Part shown: positions 32,164 through 41,892 of the stretch, piece by piece | How the letters are laid out: every line of letters starts with the position of its first letter | How positions within the stretch are numbered: position 1 is the first letter of the stretch | Assembly: GCA_965216955.1 (NCBI GenBank) | Contig: CBDCGV010000015.1 | Location: 1 to 54,556 of the forward strand | From: CBDCGV01 sp965216955 | Lineage (GTDB): Bacteria; Bacteroidota; Bacteroidia; Chitinophagales; JADIYW01 | Length of the DNA stretch: 54,556 bases | Reading direction: 5' to 3' | The notes under the pieces: generated by a model | What the model was told of the DNA's origin: nothing | Database searches by the model: none | What the model saw: the letters and a program-made list of their open reading frames with translations, nothing else | Translations under genes and position numbers: made by a program

Positions 32164-33055
32164 CCATTCTAATGGCCACCCCATTTTCTACCTGATCTAA
32201 AATGATTGAATGATCAGAATCTGCAATATCTGAAGCAATCTCCACACCTCTATTCATAGGACCTGGATGCATAATAACGATCTCCTTATCTAACGCATCT
32301 ATCATTGCTTTATTGATCCCGTAAAACAGGGCATATTCTCTGAGAGAAGGGAAATATTTTATGTGCTGCCTTTCCAATTGAATGCGCAGAATATTTGCAA
32401 CGTCGCACCATTGCAATGCCTTTAAAAGATTGGTTTCAACGGTAACGCCGAGCGTTTCAATATGTTTAGGAATCAATGTAGGTGGGCCGCAGAGCTTTAC
32501 ATTGGCACCCAATTTTGTCAGGCAAAAAATATTTGATAACGCTACTCTAGAATGCATAATATCTCCAACAATCAAAATATTCTTTCCTTTTAAAGGGCCT
32601 ATCCGCTCTATCATGGAAAAGCTATCTAAAAGTGCTTGCGTAGGATGTTCATGCGTGCCATCTCCTGCATTAATTATTTGAGCATCTATGTGCTTAGATA
32701 AAAAATGAGGTGCTCCCGGACTTGGATGGCGCATTACAATCATATCCACTTTCATCGCTAAAATATTGTTGACTGTATCTAACAGTGTCTCTCCCTTTTT
32801 AACTGATGATGAAGATGATGCGAAATTCAAAGTATCTGCAGATAAACGTTTTTCTGCTAACTCAAAAGAAATTCTTGTTCTAGTAGAATTTTCAAAAAAC
32901 AAATTCGCAATGGTAGTATCTCTTAGTGAAGGGACTTTTTTTATCGGTCGGTTAATAATTTCTTTGAAATTCTGTGCACTTTCAAAAATTAGTTCAATAT
33001 CACGTTTAGTGATATCATCAATCCCAAGTAAATGTTTAGTGCTCAGTTGACTCAT
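32126..33055 (-). CDS. pyrB: aspartate carbamoyltransferase catalytic subunit
   Basis: PyrB joins carbamoyl phosphate and aspartate, the committed step of pyrimidine synthesis. At 309 aa it has the expected size. The carbamoyl-phosphate loop STRTR is at 57-61, the HPTQALLD motif is in place, and the HPGPMNRGVEI segment near the C-terminus binds aspartate. Its end VAIRMAILYLLAG is the natural family end, so the overlap with the cassette gene on the other strand is the latter's extension. The start overlaps the pyrR stop by four bases (ATGA). The PyrI regulatory chain is not present in the window. Confidence 0.97.
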   Translation of the reverse strand: MSQLSTKHLLGIDDITKRDIELIFESAQNFKEIINRPIKKVPSLRDTTIANLFFENSTRTRISFELAEKRLSADTLNFASSSSSVKKGETLLDTVNNILAMKVDMIVMRHPSPGAPHFLSKHIDAQIINAGDGTHEHPTQALLDSFSMIERIGPLKGKNILIVGDIMHSRVALSNIFCLTKLGANVKLCGPPTLIPKHIETLGVTVETNLLKALQWCDVANILRIQLERQHIKYFPSLREYALFYGINKAMIDALDKEIVIMHPGPMNRGVEIASDIADSDHSIILDQVENGVAIRMAILYLLAGRKGE

Positions 33056-33609
33056 TCAGTATTATCTTTTTTTCTCATTAACCATACCGTGTCATCTTTT
33101 CCATCCTCTATTTCCTTCCATTCTACTTTAACAAATGCCTCATCAATCGTATCCACATCAATACCTGTATAATCTGGCTGTATAGGCAACTGTCTGTTAA
33201 ATCTCCTATCTACCAAAACCATTAACTCTACTTTTTTAGGCCTTCCAAATGAAAGCAAAGCATCCATAGCTGCCCGAATAGTACGACCAGTAAACAATAC
33301 ATCATCGACCAATATCACCTTATAATCCTCTACTAAAAAATCTATTTCTGTAGTGCTCGCTTCTATGGGTTTACTTCGTGTTCGAAAATCATCCCTATGG
33401 TAGGTTACATCCAATTTCCCCTTCCTGACTTTGATCTTTTTTGTCTTTAATAAAAGATCAGCAACCTTGTCCACTAGAAAGCCCCCTCTAGGCTGAATTC
33501 CTATTAAAACGACATCATCGAAAGTGGGATTATTTTCTATCAATTGATGGCATAGCCTCTTGAGTGTTATGTTGAGCAGTTGATTATCAAGAATAACTTT
33601 GGTATCCAT
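33052..33609 (-). CDS. pyrR: PyrR pyrimidine regulator / uracil phosphoribosyltransferase
   Basis: A 185-aa PRTase-fold protein with the PRPP-binding motif VILVDDVLFTGRT at 98-110 and the RGGFLVDKVA segment upstream of it. In Firmicutes PyrR binds pyr mRNA to cause attenuation and also has weak uracil phosphoribosyltransferase activity. Here it is directly ahead of pyrB with a four-base overlap, so regulation of the operon is plausible. I see no obvious PyrR attenuator in the 17 bases before it, which leaves regulation unproven. Confidence 0.95.
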   Translation of the reverse strand: MDTKVILDNQLLNITLKRLCHQLIENNPTFDDVVLIGIQPRGGFLVDKVADLLLKTKKIKVRKGKLDVTYHRDDFRTRSKPIEASTTEIDFLVEDYKVILVDDVLFTGRTIRAAMDALLSFGRPKKVELMVLVDRRFNRQLPIQPDYTGIDVDTIDEAFVKVEWKEIEDGKDDTVWLMRKKDNTE

Positions 33610-33626
33610 CTAAAACACAAAGGTAA

Positions 33627-34511
33627 TTAATTCCATCTTTTTAAAATAGAAATTGCTTGTTGAATGTATCCGCCACCAAAAAGATTAACATGCACCAAGG
33701 TCGGATAAAGGTTATAAAGCTCAAAACGAGCCTTATAATTAGGTTCTAAAGGAAATTCGCTATTGTATGCATCGTAGAAAGCACCATCAAAGCCTCCAAA
33801 CATCGTTGTAAAAGCCATTTCTACTTCCCTGTCTCCATAATAAAATGCGGGATCAACTAATACTGGGTTCCCCATTTCATTAACCATAAAATTACCACTC
33901 CATAAATCTCCGTGCAAAACAGAAGGTTTTGATTTAGGAAATTCATTATCAATAGTTTTATGTATTTTATCTAAAGTTTTTATATAGTTATTTTCTAAAA
34001 GCTTATTTTCATAAGCTATTTTAACTTGATATTCAATTCTGTTAATAATAAAGAAATCTGCCCAGCTTTTATTCCAAGTATTTATTTGTGGTAAGGATCC
34101 TATATAATTATCATGATCCAAGCCATATTCTATATTAGAAATTTTGTGCTGCTCCGCTAGATTTTGTCCAAAATGTTCCCAAAAAGTCTTCTTTTTAACT
34201 CCTGATTTTATGTACTCTAAAACTAAAAAAGCATAATCTTCAATTTGCGTTTCTATAATAGCCTGAGGGACTGTTAAAGAAGAATTTTGTCGAAGTAGTT
34301 CTAATCCCTTAGTCTCTTTATAGAACATTTTAGGATACTTATGAGCATTATTTATCTTTAGAAAATAACTTATTTCACCGTCTGTAATCAAGAAACAATC
34401 GTTGATACATCCACCTCCAATAGGTTTCATTGTTTTTATAATAAACGATCGACCTATTTTATTAGCAATGCATAATGAAAGCTGATTTTTGACGTCTTCC
34501 TCTAAAAACAT
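33627..34511 (-). CDS. fructosamine kinase-family / ketosamine-3-kinase-like protein
   Basis: A 294-aa kinase of the fructosamine-3-kinase family. The catalytic loop HGDLWSGNFM and the metal-binding DPAFYYGDREVEMAF, in which the Asp replaces a DFG-like motif, are typical. The N-terminal lobe KPIGGGCINDCFLI holds the nucleotide-binding stretch. Known role: phosphorylation of ketosamine adducts so glycated proteins are repaired. It is co-oriented with sppA upstream (34 bases) and pyrR downstream (17 bases), suggesting an operon without functional relation. Confidence 0.91.
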   Translation of the reverse strand: MFLEEDVKNQLSLCIANKIGRSFIIKTMKPIGGGCINDCFLITDGEISYFLKINNAHKYPKMFYKETKGLELLRQNSSLTVPQAIIETQIEDYAFLVLEYIKSGVKKKTFWEHFGQNLAEQHKISNIEYGLDHDNYIGSLPQINTWNKSWADFFIINRIEYQVKIAYENKLLENNYIKTLDKIHKTIDNEFPKSKPSVLHGDLWSGNFMVNEMGNPVLVDPAFYYGDREVEMAFTTMFGGFDGAFYDAYNSEFPLEPNYKARFELYNLYPTLVHVNLFGGGYIQQAISILKRWN

Positions 34512-34545
34512 TAAAAATTGAATCTAAAACGGCTATTTACTATAT

Positions 34546-36318
34546 CTAATCAATAGTTATTTTATAAGGCATAATGGCTTGCACATCTCCTTTTACACTG
34601 CTTTTAATCGCTGAGGTATACTTCCACAACTCATATCCTTGCTCTCCCAGAGTGGTTTTCAATTGGTTTTCCACTCTTGTTTCCATGAAGTCTCCCATCA
34701 ATAGCTCAAAGAAATCTTTCTTTTCAGGATATGTTTCTATTTTATATTGATCTAATTTTGCAAGTTTAGCAGCACTTACAATTGCATCTTCTAAAGATCC
34801 AATTGCATCTATTAGTCCAACTTCTAGCGCATCTTGCCCTGTCCAAACTCTACCCTGTGCAATCTTCTCAACTTCCTCTATAGTCATATTTCTTCCTTCA
34901 GCTACCCTTTTTTTGAAGTCTGTATAAACTTTCTGAATCTGATGTGTAGCCACTTCCATCTCACGAGCCGTCCATTCCCTATTGGGTGTCCCAAAATCTG
35001 CGTACGGTCCTGTCCCTTCTCTATCAAATGTTAAACCGATCTTATTTTTAAAAAAGTCTTCCGTATTCAACATAATTCCAACCACACCAATAGACCCAGT
35101 TATAGTACTTTTATGGGCAAAAATAGAATCTGCCATACAAGCGATATAATACCCTCCTGAAGCCGCATAATTACCCATTGACACCACTAATGGCTTCTCT
35201 TTTTTTGCCAATATTAATTCGCGCCAAATTTGATCTGAAGCAAAAGCACTGCCTCCCGGTGAATTAACCCTCAACACAATGGCTTTTACATCTTTGTTTT
35301 TTCGAATTTTACTAATCAGCTGCATATACTTTTCTCCTCCAATATTATTACTTCTACCTTTTCCAAACTGAATACCTCCTTCAGCATAAACAACTGCAAT
35401 TTTATTCTTATCCTTATCGGCTACAGGGTTTAAAGTCCTCATATACGCTGAAATTTCTACAAGGGGCAATTCTACTTCTTCATCTATTTCCAACTTGGTT
35501 TTTAATAAATCGAATAACTCATCTTCATATATCAATCCATCTACCAAACCCAGTTCCAATGCATCCTCCGTATCTTCAACTTCCAAATTATCCGCAAAAG
35601 CTTCTAGTTTTTCAGATGGAATACCACGTGCTTTACTGATTCTGGATTTATAATCTTCATAAATATCAAACAGTAATTCTCTTAATTGATGCCTCGCTTC
35701 TTCACTCATATCTTTTCTTCTATAAGGCTCCGAAGCGCTTTTATATTTGCCAGCATACAAGGGGACTGGCTTAATATCAAGTTTGTCAAATAATCCTTTA
35801 TAGTATTCTCTCGTTATAGACAACCCATCAAATTCAAAAAAACCACCTGGATTTAAATACACCTCATCCGCTATAGAGCTTATTGCATAAGACTTTTGTG
35901 TAGAGATATTATTATAAGATATTATGAATTTACCACTGCTTTTAAAGTCTTCTAAAGCATCTCTCAAAGTATATAATGTTGTATAACCTTCTGAAATGAA
36001 ATCGGAATTAAGCAGAATGCCTTTAATATTTTTGTCATTTTTTGCGATCTCAATTGCTTTTTTAAGTTCAAATAAACCAATATTTGCCTGTACAGACATT
36101 CCGAATGGATCTGTATAGTCCGAAAGCGGGTTGACCCCTTCTACATAATCAGGTAAATAAGGACTGAGTTTTAAGTTTAAAATACTGTTTTCAGGTGCTT
36201 TATAATTTTTACTTTTGGAGGAGCTACCAATAATTCCAATAAAAATGACAGAAATCAGTAACATTGCAAGCATAAAGCCGATAAGAGAACCAAAAATTAT
36301 TTTAAAGAAACTTTTCAT
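34546..36318 (-). CDS. sppA: signal peptide peptidase SppA, 67K type
   Basis: A 590-aa inner-membrane protease that degrades cleaved signal peptides. One N-terminal membrane helix (8-31) is followed by two tandem ClpP-like domains. The general base is likely Lys193 (YKSASEPY) in the first domain and the nucleophile Ser387 (AASGGYYIA) in the second, as in the E. coli enzyme where the dyad spans both halves. The GSIGVVG and NSPGGSAFASDQ segments flank it. Its start is 33 bases from the folK start on the opposite strand, so their promoters must overlap. Confidence 0.95.
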   Translation of the reverse strand: MKSFFKIIFGSLIGFMLAMLLISVIFIGIIGSSSKSKNYKAPENSILNLKLSPYLPDYVEGVNPLSDYTDPFGMSVQANIGLFELKKAIEIAKNDKNIKGILLNSDFISEGYTTLYTLRDALEDFKSSGKFIISYNNISTQKSYAISSIADEVYLNPGGFFEFDGLSITREYYKGLFDKLDIKPVPLYAGKYKSASEPYRRKDMSEEARHQLRELLFDIYEDYKSRISKARGIPSEKLEAFADNLEVEDTEDALELGLVDGLIYEDELFDLLKTKLEIDEEVELPLVEISAYMRTLNPVADKDKNKIAVVYAEGGIQFGKGRSNNIGGEKYMQLISKIRKNKDVKAIVLRVNSPGGSAFASDQIWRELILAKKEKPLVVSMGNYAASGGYYIACMADSIFAHKSTITGSIGVVGIMLNTEDFFKNKIGLTFDREGTGPYADFGTPNREWTAREMEVATHQIQKVYTDFKKRVAEGRNMTIEEVEKIAQGRVWTGQDALEVGLIDAIGSLEDAIVSAAKLAKLDQYKIETYPEKKDFFELLMGDFMETRVENQLKTTLGEQGYELWKYTSAIKSSVKGDVQAIMPYKITID

Positions 36319-36351
36319 AGAAGTGATTCATTTTTTGCGAAAATAAGAATA

Positions 36352-36846
36352 TTGAAACAACATATCTATATACTATTAGGGTCCAATATTGGAGACAGGG
36401 CAAGATTCCTAAATAATGCCATTGTCCAAATCAACGATACTTGTGGAAAGGTTATTATGAAATCAGCCATTTATGAAACAGAGCCGTGGGGAACAAAAGG
36501 CCAAAGGGCCTATTTAAATCAAGCCATTGCAATGGAGAGTAGCCTAGGTCCTTTTGCTTTTCTTAATAAAACAAAAAGAATAGAACGGTTATTTGGTAGA
36601 CACAATAAGGGAGATTATAAACCTAGAACTATTGACATTGATTTATTGTTTTATGGAAAAGCAGTTATTAAAACGACTCGATTATCCATACCACATCAAC
36701 AGATGCATTTACGAAACTTTGTACTTCAACCATTAGCAGAAATTGCCCCCGATTTTGTTCACCCTCTGCTAAATAATACAGTAGAGAATTTACTACAAAA
36801 TTGTAATGATCCACTAAAAGTTAGTATCTATAGAACTTCAAAATGA
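36352..36846 (+). CDS. folK: 2-amino-4-hydroxy-6-hydroxymethyldihydropteridine pyrophosphokinase (HPPK)
   Basis: FolK transfers pyrophosphate from ATP to 6-hydroxymethyl-dihydropterin in folate synthesis. Visible are the N-terminal YILLGSNIGDR, the YETEPWGTKGQRAYLNQ segment and the RTIDIDLLFYG and IPHQQMHLRNFVLQPL motifs. The protein is 164 aa, normal size. The start must be TTG at 36352: no ATG or GTG lies near the conserved N-terminus. Its stop overlaps the deoxynucleoside kinase start by four bases (ATGA). Confidence 0.95.
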   Translation: MKQHIYILLGSNIGDRARFLNNAIVQINDTCGKVIMKSAIYETEPWGTKGQRAYLNQAIAMESSLGPFAFLNKTKRIERLFGRHNKGDYKPRTIDIDLLFYGKAVIKTTRLSIPHQQMHLRNFVLQPLAEIAPDFVHPLLNNTVENLLQNCNDPLKVSIYRTSK

Positions 36847-37493
36847 TTTACAACTTTGTTGCCATAGAGGGAAACATTGGTGCTGGTAAAACTACACTTG
36901 CTACCTTACTTGCTAAAGAGTTTGGGGGAAGGATTATTTTGGAGCAGTTTAGAGAGAATCCATTTTTAGATAAATTTTATGAAGAGCCAGAAAAATATGC
37001 TTTTCAGCTAGAAATGTCTTTTCTTCTAGAACGATTTAGGCAATTAAACGAAATATTGAGCGAGCCTAATATTTTTAACAAATTTACTGTTAGTGATTAT
37101 ATATTTAAAAAATCATTGTTATTTGCTAAAATCAACTTATCAAAAGATGAGTTTGCGCTATATCGAAACTTTTTTGATGTTATATACAAGAAACTGCCAA
37201 AACCAGACATTATTTTCTATTTGCATGCGGATGCACAACATCTCATGCAAAACATAAAGAAACGTGGACGCCCATATGAACAAGGAATTACGAAGCACTA
37301 TCTAAATAAAATAGAACGTACCTATTTTGAATATTTTAAACAAATAGAAGATCAAAAAATCGTAGTGGTAAATGTGAATAATTTAGACTGGGTAAGAGAT
37401 GTATTTGTTTTTAAAAAGCTTTTAAAGCTTTTTGATCAAAGCTATAAAGAAGGTATGAATATTGTGAACTTAGAAAGTGAAGGATTGTTTTAA
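36843..37493 (+). CDS. deoxynucleoside kinase family protein
   Basis: A 216-aa P-loop kinase with GNIGAGKTT at 10-18. It shows the deoxynucleoside kinase (dNK/DCK) layout: EQFRENPFLDKFY after the first helix, the FLLERFRQLNE helix and the DYIFKKSLLFAK stretch (DR[ST]-like region), and a C-terminal lid with KKRGRPYEQGI. It phosphorylates a deoxynucleoside in nucleotide salvage; specificity is not apparent. It is coupled to folK by a four-base overlap, and its stop TAA directly abuts the stop of RNase R on the opposite strand, with no spacer. Confidence 0.92.
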   Translation: MIYNFVAIEGNIGAGKTTLATLLAKEFGGRIILEQFRENPFLDKFYEEPEKYAFQLEMSFLLERFRQLNEILSEPNIFNKFTVSDYIFKKSLLFAKINLSKDEFALYRNFFDVIYKKLPKPDIIFYLHADAQHLMQNIKKRGRPYEQGITKHYLNKIERTYFEYFKQIEDQKIVVVNVNNLDWVRDVFVFKKLLKLFDQSYKEGMNIVNLESEGLF

Positions 37494-39653
37494 CTATTCA
37501 TTATATATCTCCATATCAATTGTCCTTTTCGCCAAATCAACTGCTAAAATAATTACCTCAACATTATCCCCTAGCTGATAAATTTTATTACTATTCATGC
37601 CTTTATAATGCATTTGCTTTTCATTATAAAAGTAGATGTCATCTACTAAATCTGAAGATCGCACCATTCCTTCACAATTCCACTCGGGAATCTCTACATA
37701 AATCCCCCACTCTTTAACCCCTGAAATAACTCCACTAAATTGCTGCCCAATTTTGTCTTGCATAAATTCAGCCATTTTATATTTTACTGATTCTCGCTCT
37801 GCTTCCATAGCTGCTCTTTCCCTCTCAGAGGAGTGTTTACATTTTGCCTCTAAAAAGCTCTCTTTGGGTGTAGATTTTCCATCTAAAACCGCCTGAAGCA
37901 CTCTATGAACTAATACATCAGGATATCGTCTTATTGGAGAGGTGAAATGGGTGTAAAAGTCAAAACCAAGCCCATAATGACCTATATTCTCTGTAGTATA
38001 TATGGCTTTCGCCATCGTTCGTATTGCTAAACTCTGTAGTAAATCTTGTTCGGGTTTTCCTTCTATCTCCTTCATAAACTTATTCAAAGAAGAAGAAATT
38101 TGATTAGGATTATTAAACTGAAGGTGATATCCAAATTTGGATGCAAACAATCGTAAATCCTCCAATTTATCTAAATCAGGAAGATCATGAATACGATAAA
38201 CGAAGTTGTTTTTGCCAGCCTTATTTTTTTCCTTACCTACAAAATGAGCCACTCTTTTATTTGCCAACAGCATAAATTCTTCTACAAGTTTATGTGCATC
38301 TTTTCTTTCCTTCACTTTTATGCCTATAGGCTTGCCCTCATCATCTAAGTCAAAACGTACTTCCTTCGTTTCAAAGTTAATAGACCCATTTTTGAATCTT
38401 TTTTTATTTAACTTCTTTGCAATCTTATTTAAGGCGACTAACAAATTATCATACTTATGTTTTTCTCCATCGAGAACAAGTTGTGCCTCTTCGTACGCAA
38501 ATCTGAAATCACTATAGATTACTGTTCTTCCAAACCATTCACTTTGTATTGCTGCATCTTCATCTAATTCAAATACTGCTGAAAAACAAAGACTCTCTTC
38601 ATTAGGCCTTAAAGAACAAAGCTCATTTGACAATCTTTCAGGCAGCATAGGCATCACTCTATCAACTAAATAAACGGAAGTAGCTCTTTTATAGGCATCA
38701 TTATCCAAAACAGACCCCTCTTCTACATAATGTGTTACATCAGCAATATGAATCCCAATTTCCCAATTCCCATTCTCTAACCGCTGAATTGAAAGCGCAT
38801 CATCAAAATCTTTTGCATCTACAGGGTCTATTGTAAAAGTAGTTACAGACCTAAAATCCCTTCTTCGTTTAATTTCTGATTTACTTATTTCAGCAGGAAT
38901 TTCTTTTAAAAACTTCATTGTCTCCTCCGAAAAACTCAGATCGAAACCATGTTCTACTAAAATTGAACGCATCTCAATGTCACTACTTTGGGCACTTCCT
39001 AAAACCTCTATCACCTTGCCAAACGGATTTTTTGACGTAGAAGGCCAGTCCAACATCTTTACAACAACCATATCATTATCTTCCGCTCCTTCAAACTTTG
39101 ATTTATGGATATAAAAATCGACAGGGATATGCTCATTAACTGGCACTGCAAAGGCAAAGTGATCATTCAATTTAAAAGTGCATATAAAAGTATCTCTCTT
39201 TCTTTCGATTACCTCAACAATGGTTCCTTCTATTCTATTCCTTCTGTTAGAGGGGATCTTTTGAACAATAACTTTATCTCCATCAAAAGCTTTTGCCTTG
39301 TTATTTCTGGCATGTACAAAAATATCTTTGTTCATTCCTTCAACAACAATATAAGCATTGCCCGACTTTGTCATATCTACTATTCCCTCAATGCTTCTAC
39401 TTTCTGAAGTTTTATTCAATTGATATTTTCCTCCAGCTCCAATTAACAAGAAATCGGTATTATATAATTTAATCAGTACTTCTTCAACTTCTTTCTTAGA
39501 AGCCATACTTGAGAAGGCCTTTGTTACTTGTTTATCTGAGTATTTTCTTTTTGGGTTTTGCTTGAAATATTTTCTAACAGCACTCATCAGTGTGCTATTT
39601 CTACTTGTGTTGTCTTTTCTTCTCTTCCCTCCTTTTTTCCTTTTCTTCGACAT
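37494..39653 (-). CDS. rnr: ribonuclease R
   Basis: A processive 3'-5' exoribonuclease of the RNase II/R family. A Lys/Arg-rich tail MSKKRKKGGKRRK begins the chosen ATG at 39653; an upstream Met at 39680 would add a useless LLLQKHHI stretch. A winged-helix-like N-domain, two cold-shock domains (VHARNNKAKAFDGDKV region), the RNB core with DPVDAKDFDDAL (276-287) and LSNELCSLRPNEESLCFS, and a C-terminal S1 domain (FSGVISGVKEWGIYVEIPE) are in order. It follows the radical SAM gene by 29 bases. Confidence 0.96.
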   Translation of the reverse strand: MSKKRKKGGKRRKDNTSRNSTLMSAVRKYFKQNPKRKYSDKQVTKAFSSMASKKEVEEVLIKLYNTDFLLIGAGGKYQLNKTSESRSIEGIVDMTKSGNAYIVVEGMNKDIFVHARNNKAKAFDGDKVIVQKIPSNRRNRIEGTIVEVIERKRDTFICTFKLNDHFAFAVPVNEHIPVDFYIHKSKFEGAEDNDMVVVKMLDWPSTSKNPFGKVIEVLGSAQSSDIEMRSILVEHGFDLSFSEETMKFLKEIPAEISKSEIKRRRDFRSVTTFTIDPVDAKDFDDALSIQRLENGNWEIGIHIADVTHYVEEGSVLDNDAYKRATSVYLVDRVMPMLPERLSNELCSLRPNEESLCFSAVFELDEDAAIQSEWFGRTVIYSDFRFAYEEAQLVLDGEKHKYDNLLVALNKIAKKLNKKRFKNGSINFETKEVRFDLDDEGKPIGIKVKERKDAHKLVEEFMLLANKRVAHFVGKEKNKAGKNNFVYRIHDLPDLDKLEDLRLFASKFGYHLQFNNPNQISSSLNKFMKEIEGKPEQDLLQSLAIRTMAKAIYTTENIGHYGLGFDFYTHFTSPIRRYPDVLVHRVLQAVLDGKSTPKESFLEAKCKHSSERERAAMEAERESVKYKMAEFMQDKIGQQFSGVISGVKEWGIYVEIPEWNCEGMVRSSDLVDDIYFYNEKQMHYKGMNSNKIYQLGDNVEVIILAVDLAKRTIDMEIYNE

Positions 39654-39682
39654 TATATGATGTTTCTGTAAAAGTAGCAAGT

Positions 39683-40747
39683 TTAAAACAAACTCAACTG
39701 ACCATTTTTAAATTGCTCAAAAAGCTTTGTATTTAAGGGGGGTAATTTTACCGAACTAAAATACTTAGTCCTAGCAATTTGAACAATGCTTTGAATACTT
39801 TTAGCATAGTGTCCATCTCCTTTCATCCTTATGCCAAATCTACTATCATTTAAATTTCCATTATGGCATTCTGCTATTTTATTTAGAACCTTTTCTGCAC
39901 GCTCAGGAAATTGCTTAGATACCCAGTCCTTGAAAACAATTCCAATTTGCCCATTTAAACGAACCAATGTGTTTCCCATAATTAAAGCTCCAGCCGAAGA
40001 TGCTGCCTTTGCAATATCCATAATCTCCGTATCATTAATTGCTGGAATGATAGGGGCAATCATTACTCCTACAGGAATATTATTATTTGCCAATGTTTCT
40101 ATTGCCTTTAATTTATTTTTAGCAGAAGATGTTCTTGGTTCTAGTTTTCGACGAATATCTTCCTTCAAGCTAGTAATGCTAATCATAACTCGAACAAGAT
40201 TGTCTGCAGCTAATTGTCTAATAATATCTAAATCCCTTGTTACTAAAGCATTTTTGGTAATTAATCCTACAGGATGCTTATAGGTATTAAAAACTTCTAA
40301 TATAGATCTAGTAATTTTCAATTTCTGCTCAATGGGCTGGTAGCAGTCTGTATTTCCTGAAAGCATAATAGGATGTGCCTTCCAACTTTTTTTAAGCAAT
40401 TGCACTTTCAATAATCTTGCGGCATCTTTCTTGACCAATATTTTACTTTCAAAATCTAGTGCTGCATCGTACCCCCAATAAGTATGCGAATTTCTTGCAT
40501 AACAATAAATACAACCATGCTCACATCCCTGATAGGGATTCATAGAATACATCATTGAAATATCAGGGCTTGTAACTTTGTTAACTATTGTTTTAGGAAA
40601 TACTTGAATATATGAGGTCTTTAATTTTGAAGAGGTGTCTTCGTTCCTTAAATCATCATAGTATGCTTCATAAACATGTTTAAAAAAAGGATTCTCAATG
40701 GAAATTTGGGCACCCCTTCCTTTTTTAATATTTTCCTCTTTCTTCAC
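39683..40747 (-). CDS. radical SAM protein (SplB/PA0069-like)
   Basis: A 354-aa radical SAM enzyme. The cluster motif CEHGCIYC (Cys75, Cys79, Cys82) binds the 4Fe-4S, preceded by NPYQGCEHGCIYCYARN, which is typical of PA0069-like proteins. Such proteins resemble spore photoproduct lyase, but this organism is unlikely to sporulate and the reaction is unknown. The barrel continues with ITKNALVTRDLD and IAPIIPAINDTE. It lies in a minus-strand run with RNase R. Confidence 0.91.
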   Translation of the reverse strand: MKKEENIKKGRGAQISIENPFFKHVYEAYYDDLRNEDTSSKLKTSYIQVFPKTIVNKVTSPDISMMYSMNPYQGCEHGCIYCYARNSHTYWGYDAALDFESKILVKKDAARLLKVQLLKKSWKAHPIMLSGNTDCYQPIEQKLKITRSILEVFNTYKHPVGLITKNALVTRDLDIIRQLAADNLVRVMISITSLKEDIRRKLEPRTSSAKNKLKAIETLANNNIPVGVMIAPIIPAINDTEIMDIAKAASSAGALIMGNTLVRLNGQIGIVFKDWVSKQFPERAEKVLNKIAECHNGNLNDSRFGIRMKGDGHYAKSIQSIVQIARTKYFSSVKLPPLNTKLFEQFKNGQLSLF

Positions 40748-40829
40748 AAGCTAAAAATAGCTCGTTCACCAGTAAATAAAGTGTTAGATATGCTTCTTTG
40801 AAATTAATGTACCTGAATTTAGACAATAT

Positions 40830-41822
40830 CTACTCTAAATAATATTGTAATTGTACAAGTGTCTTTTTATCAACCAATACTAATGATTTTTTTGCCGTTT
40901 CACTTAATCTTATTTGTAAATTTTTATTGTCTCCTGTGTTAGGTAATTTCCCTACTATTTTAACAAATACATATCTCCTATTAACTAGATTTTTAACTCT
41001 CATAACTGTTCCAATTGGCGCCGTTTTATGTAAAGCGACATAACTCTTTGAAAAAGAGGAATTTCCCGTTTTCATCCAACTTGCAGACCCCCTTTCCATT
41101 TTCTCTAATGTTTCAGACATTCGCATATCATTAAACTTCTGCTGCAAAATATCCTGCTGTTTATCCGCGGCCACCTTTCTTTTAACAGGTCTTGTAGTAG
41201 GCACAATTTCAGTAACAACAACCTCTTGTCCAACAATGGTATCTTCAGTTTCTTTAAGCTCTGTTATTTTAATGCTTCCATGTGGGCTTACAATGAGTTG
41301 TTGCCCAGGCTGAATATTATAATCAGACATCCCGTTCCATTCCATTATTTCAGCAACACCTACATTATACATCCTTGAAATAGCAAAAAGCGTTTGACCT
41401 CTTCCCACTTCATGATAAACAATATCCGATTCAACATCATGATTTTCTTTTTTCAGCTTTGGTATTGTTTCTTTATGGGCTGAATCTACCTTTTCCGCAC
41501 TAATTTCAACCTGTTTATCTTGTTGTGTTGAAGATAAAGGCGACGCCTCTTGTTTTATATTTTTACTATCCAGAAGTATTTTCAAAACCTGACCAGGAAT
41601 AATAACACTATCAATAATTGCAGGATTTTCTTTCCAAATATCAAGAATTGTTGTATTGTATTTTTGGGAAATTCTAAATAAATTATCTCCCAATTCTACT
41701 AGATGAAGTGTATAGTTCTTACCTTCCAACTCTACTTCGCAAAGTTCTTTATTTTGGGCTTTTATCGAATTTACCGCCAAAAATGTTATAATAAGGCTTA
41801 GAAATATACTTTTGTAACTCAT
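40830..41822 (-). CDS. LysM-repeat exported protein with RlpA-like C-terminal domain
   Basis: A 330-aa protein with a signal peptide (1-22, ends IKAQ), two LysM domains at about 37-80 (LGDNLFRISQKYNTT) and 137-180 (RGQTLFAISRMYNVG), a low-complexity linker and a C-terminal double-psi barrel-like region at about 250-330 (HKTAPIGTVMRVKN, VVGKLPNTG-type segment). The LysM domains bind peptidoglycan; the RlpA-like domain may act on glycan strands but lacks visible catalytic residues. It diverges from the NfeD gene (70-base gap). Confidence 0.9.
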   Translation of the reverse strand: MSYKSIFLSLIITFLAVNSIKAQNKELCEVELEGKNYTLHLVELGDNLFRISQKYNTTILDIWKENPAIIDSVIIPGQVLKILLDSKNIKQEASPLSSTQQDKQVEISAEKVDSAHKETIPKLKKENHDVESDIVYHEVGRGQTLFAISRMYNVGVAEIMEWNGMSDYNIQPGQQLIVSPHGSIKITELKETEDTIVGQEVVVTEIVPTTRPVKRKVAADKQQDILQQKFNDMRMSETLEKMERGSASWMKTGNSSFSKSYVALHKTAPIGTVMRVKNLVNRRYVFVKIVGKLPNTGDNKNLQIRLSETAKKSLVLVDKKTLVQLQYYLE

Positions 41823-41892
41823 ATTTTTATATTTTTTGTGAAATAAAGAACATTGGTTTCATCCATAGCAATTAATTATCAACATTTAGTTT

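Noticed and set aside
39683..40747. Spore photoproduct lyase (SplB)
   Set aside because: The radical SAM motif and context match PA0069-like proteins, and nothing suggests spore formation.
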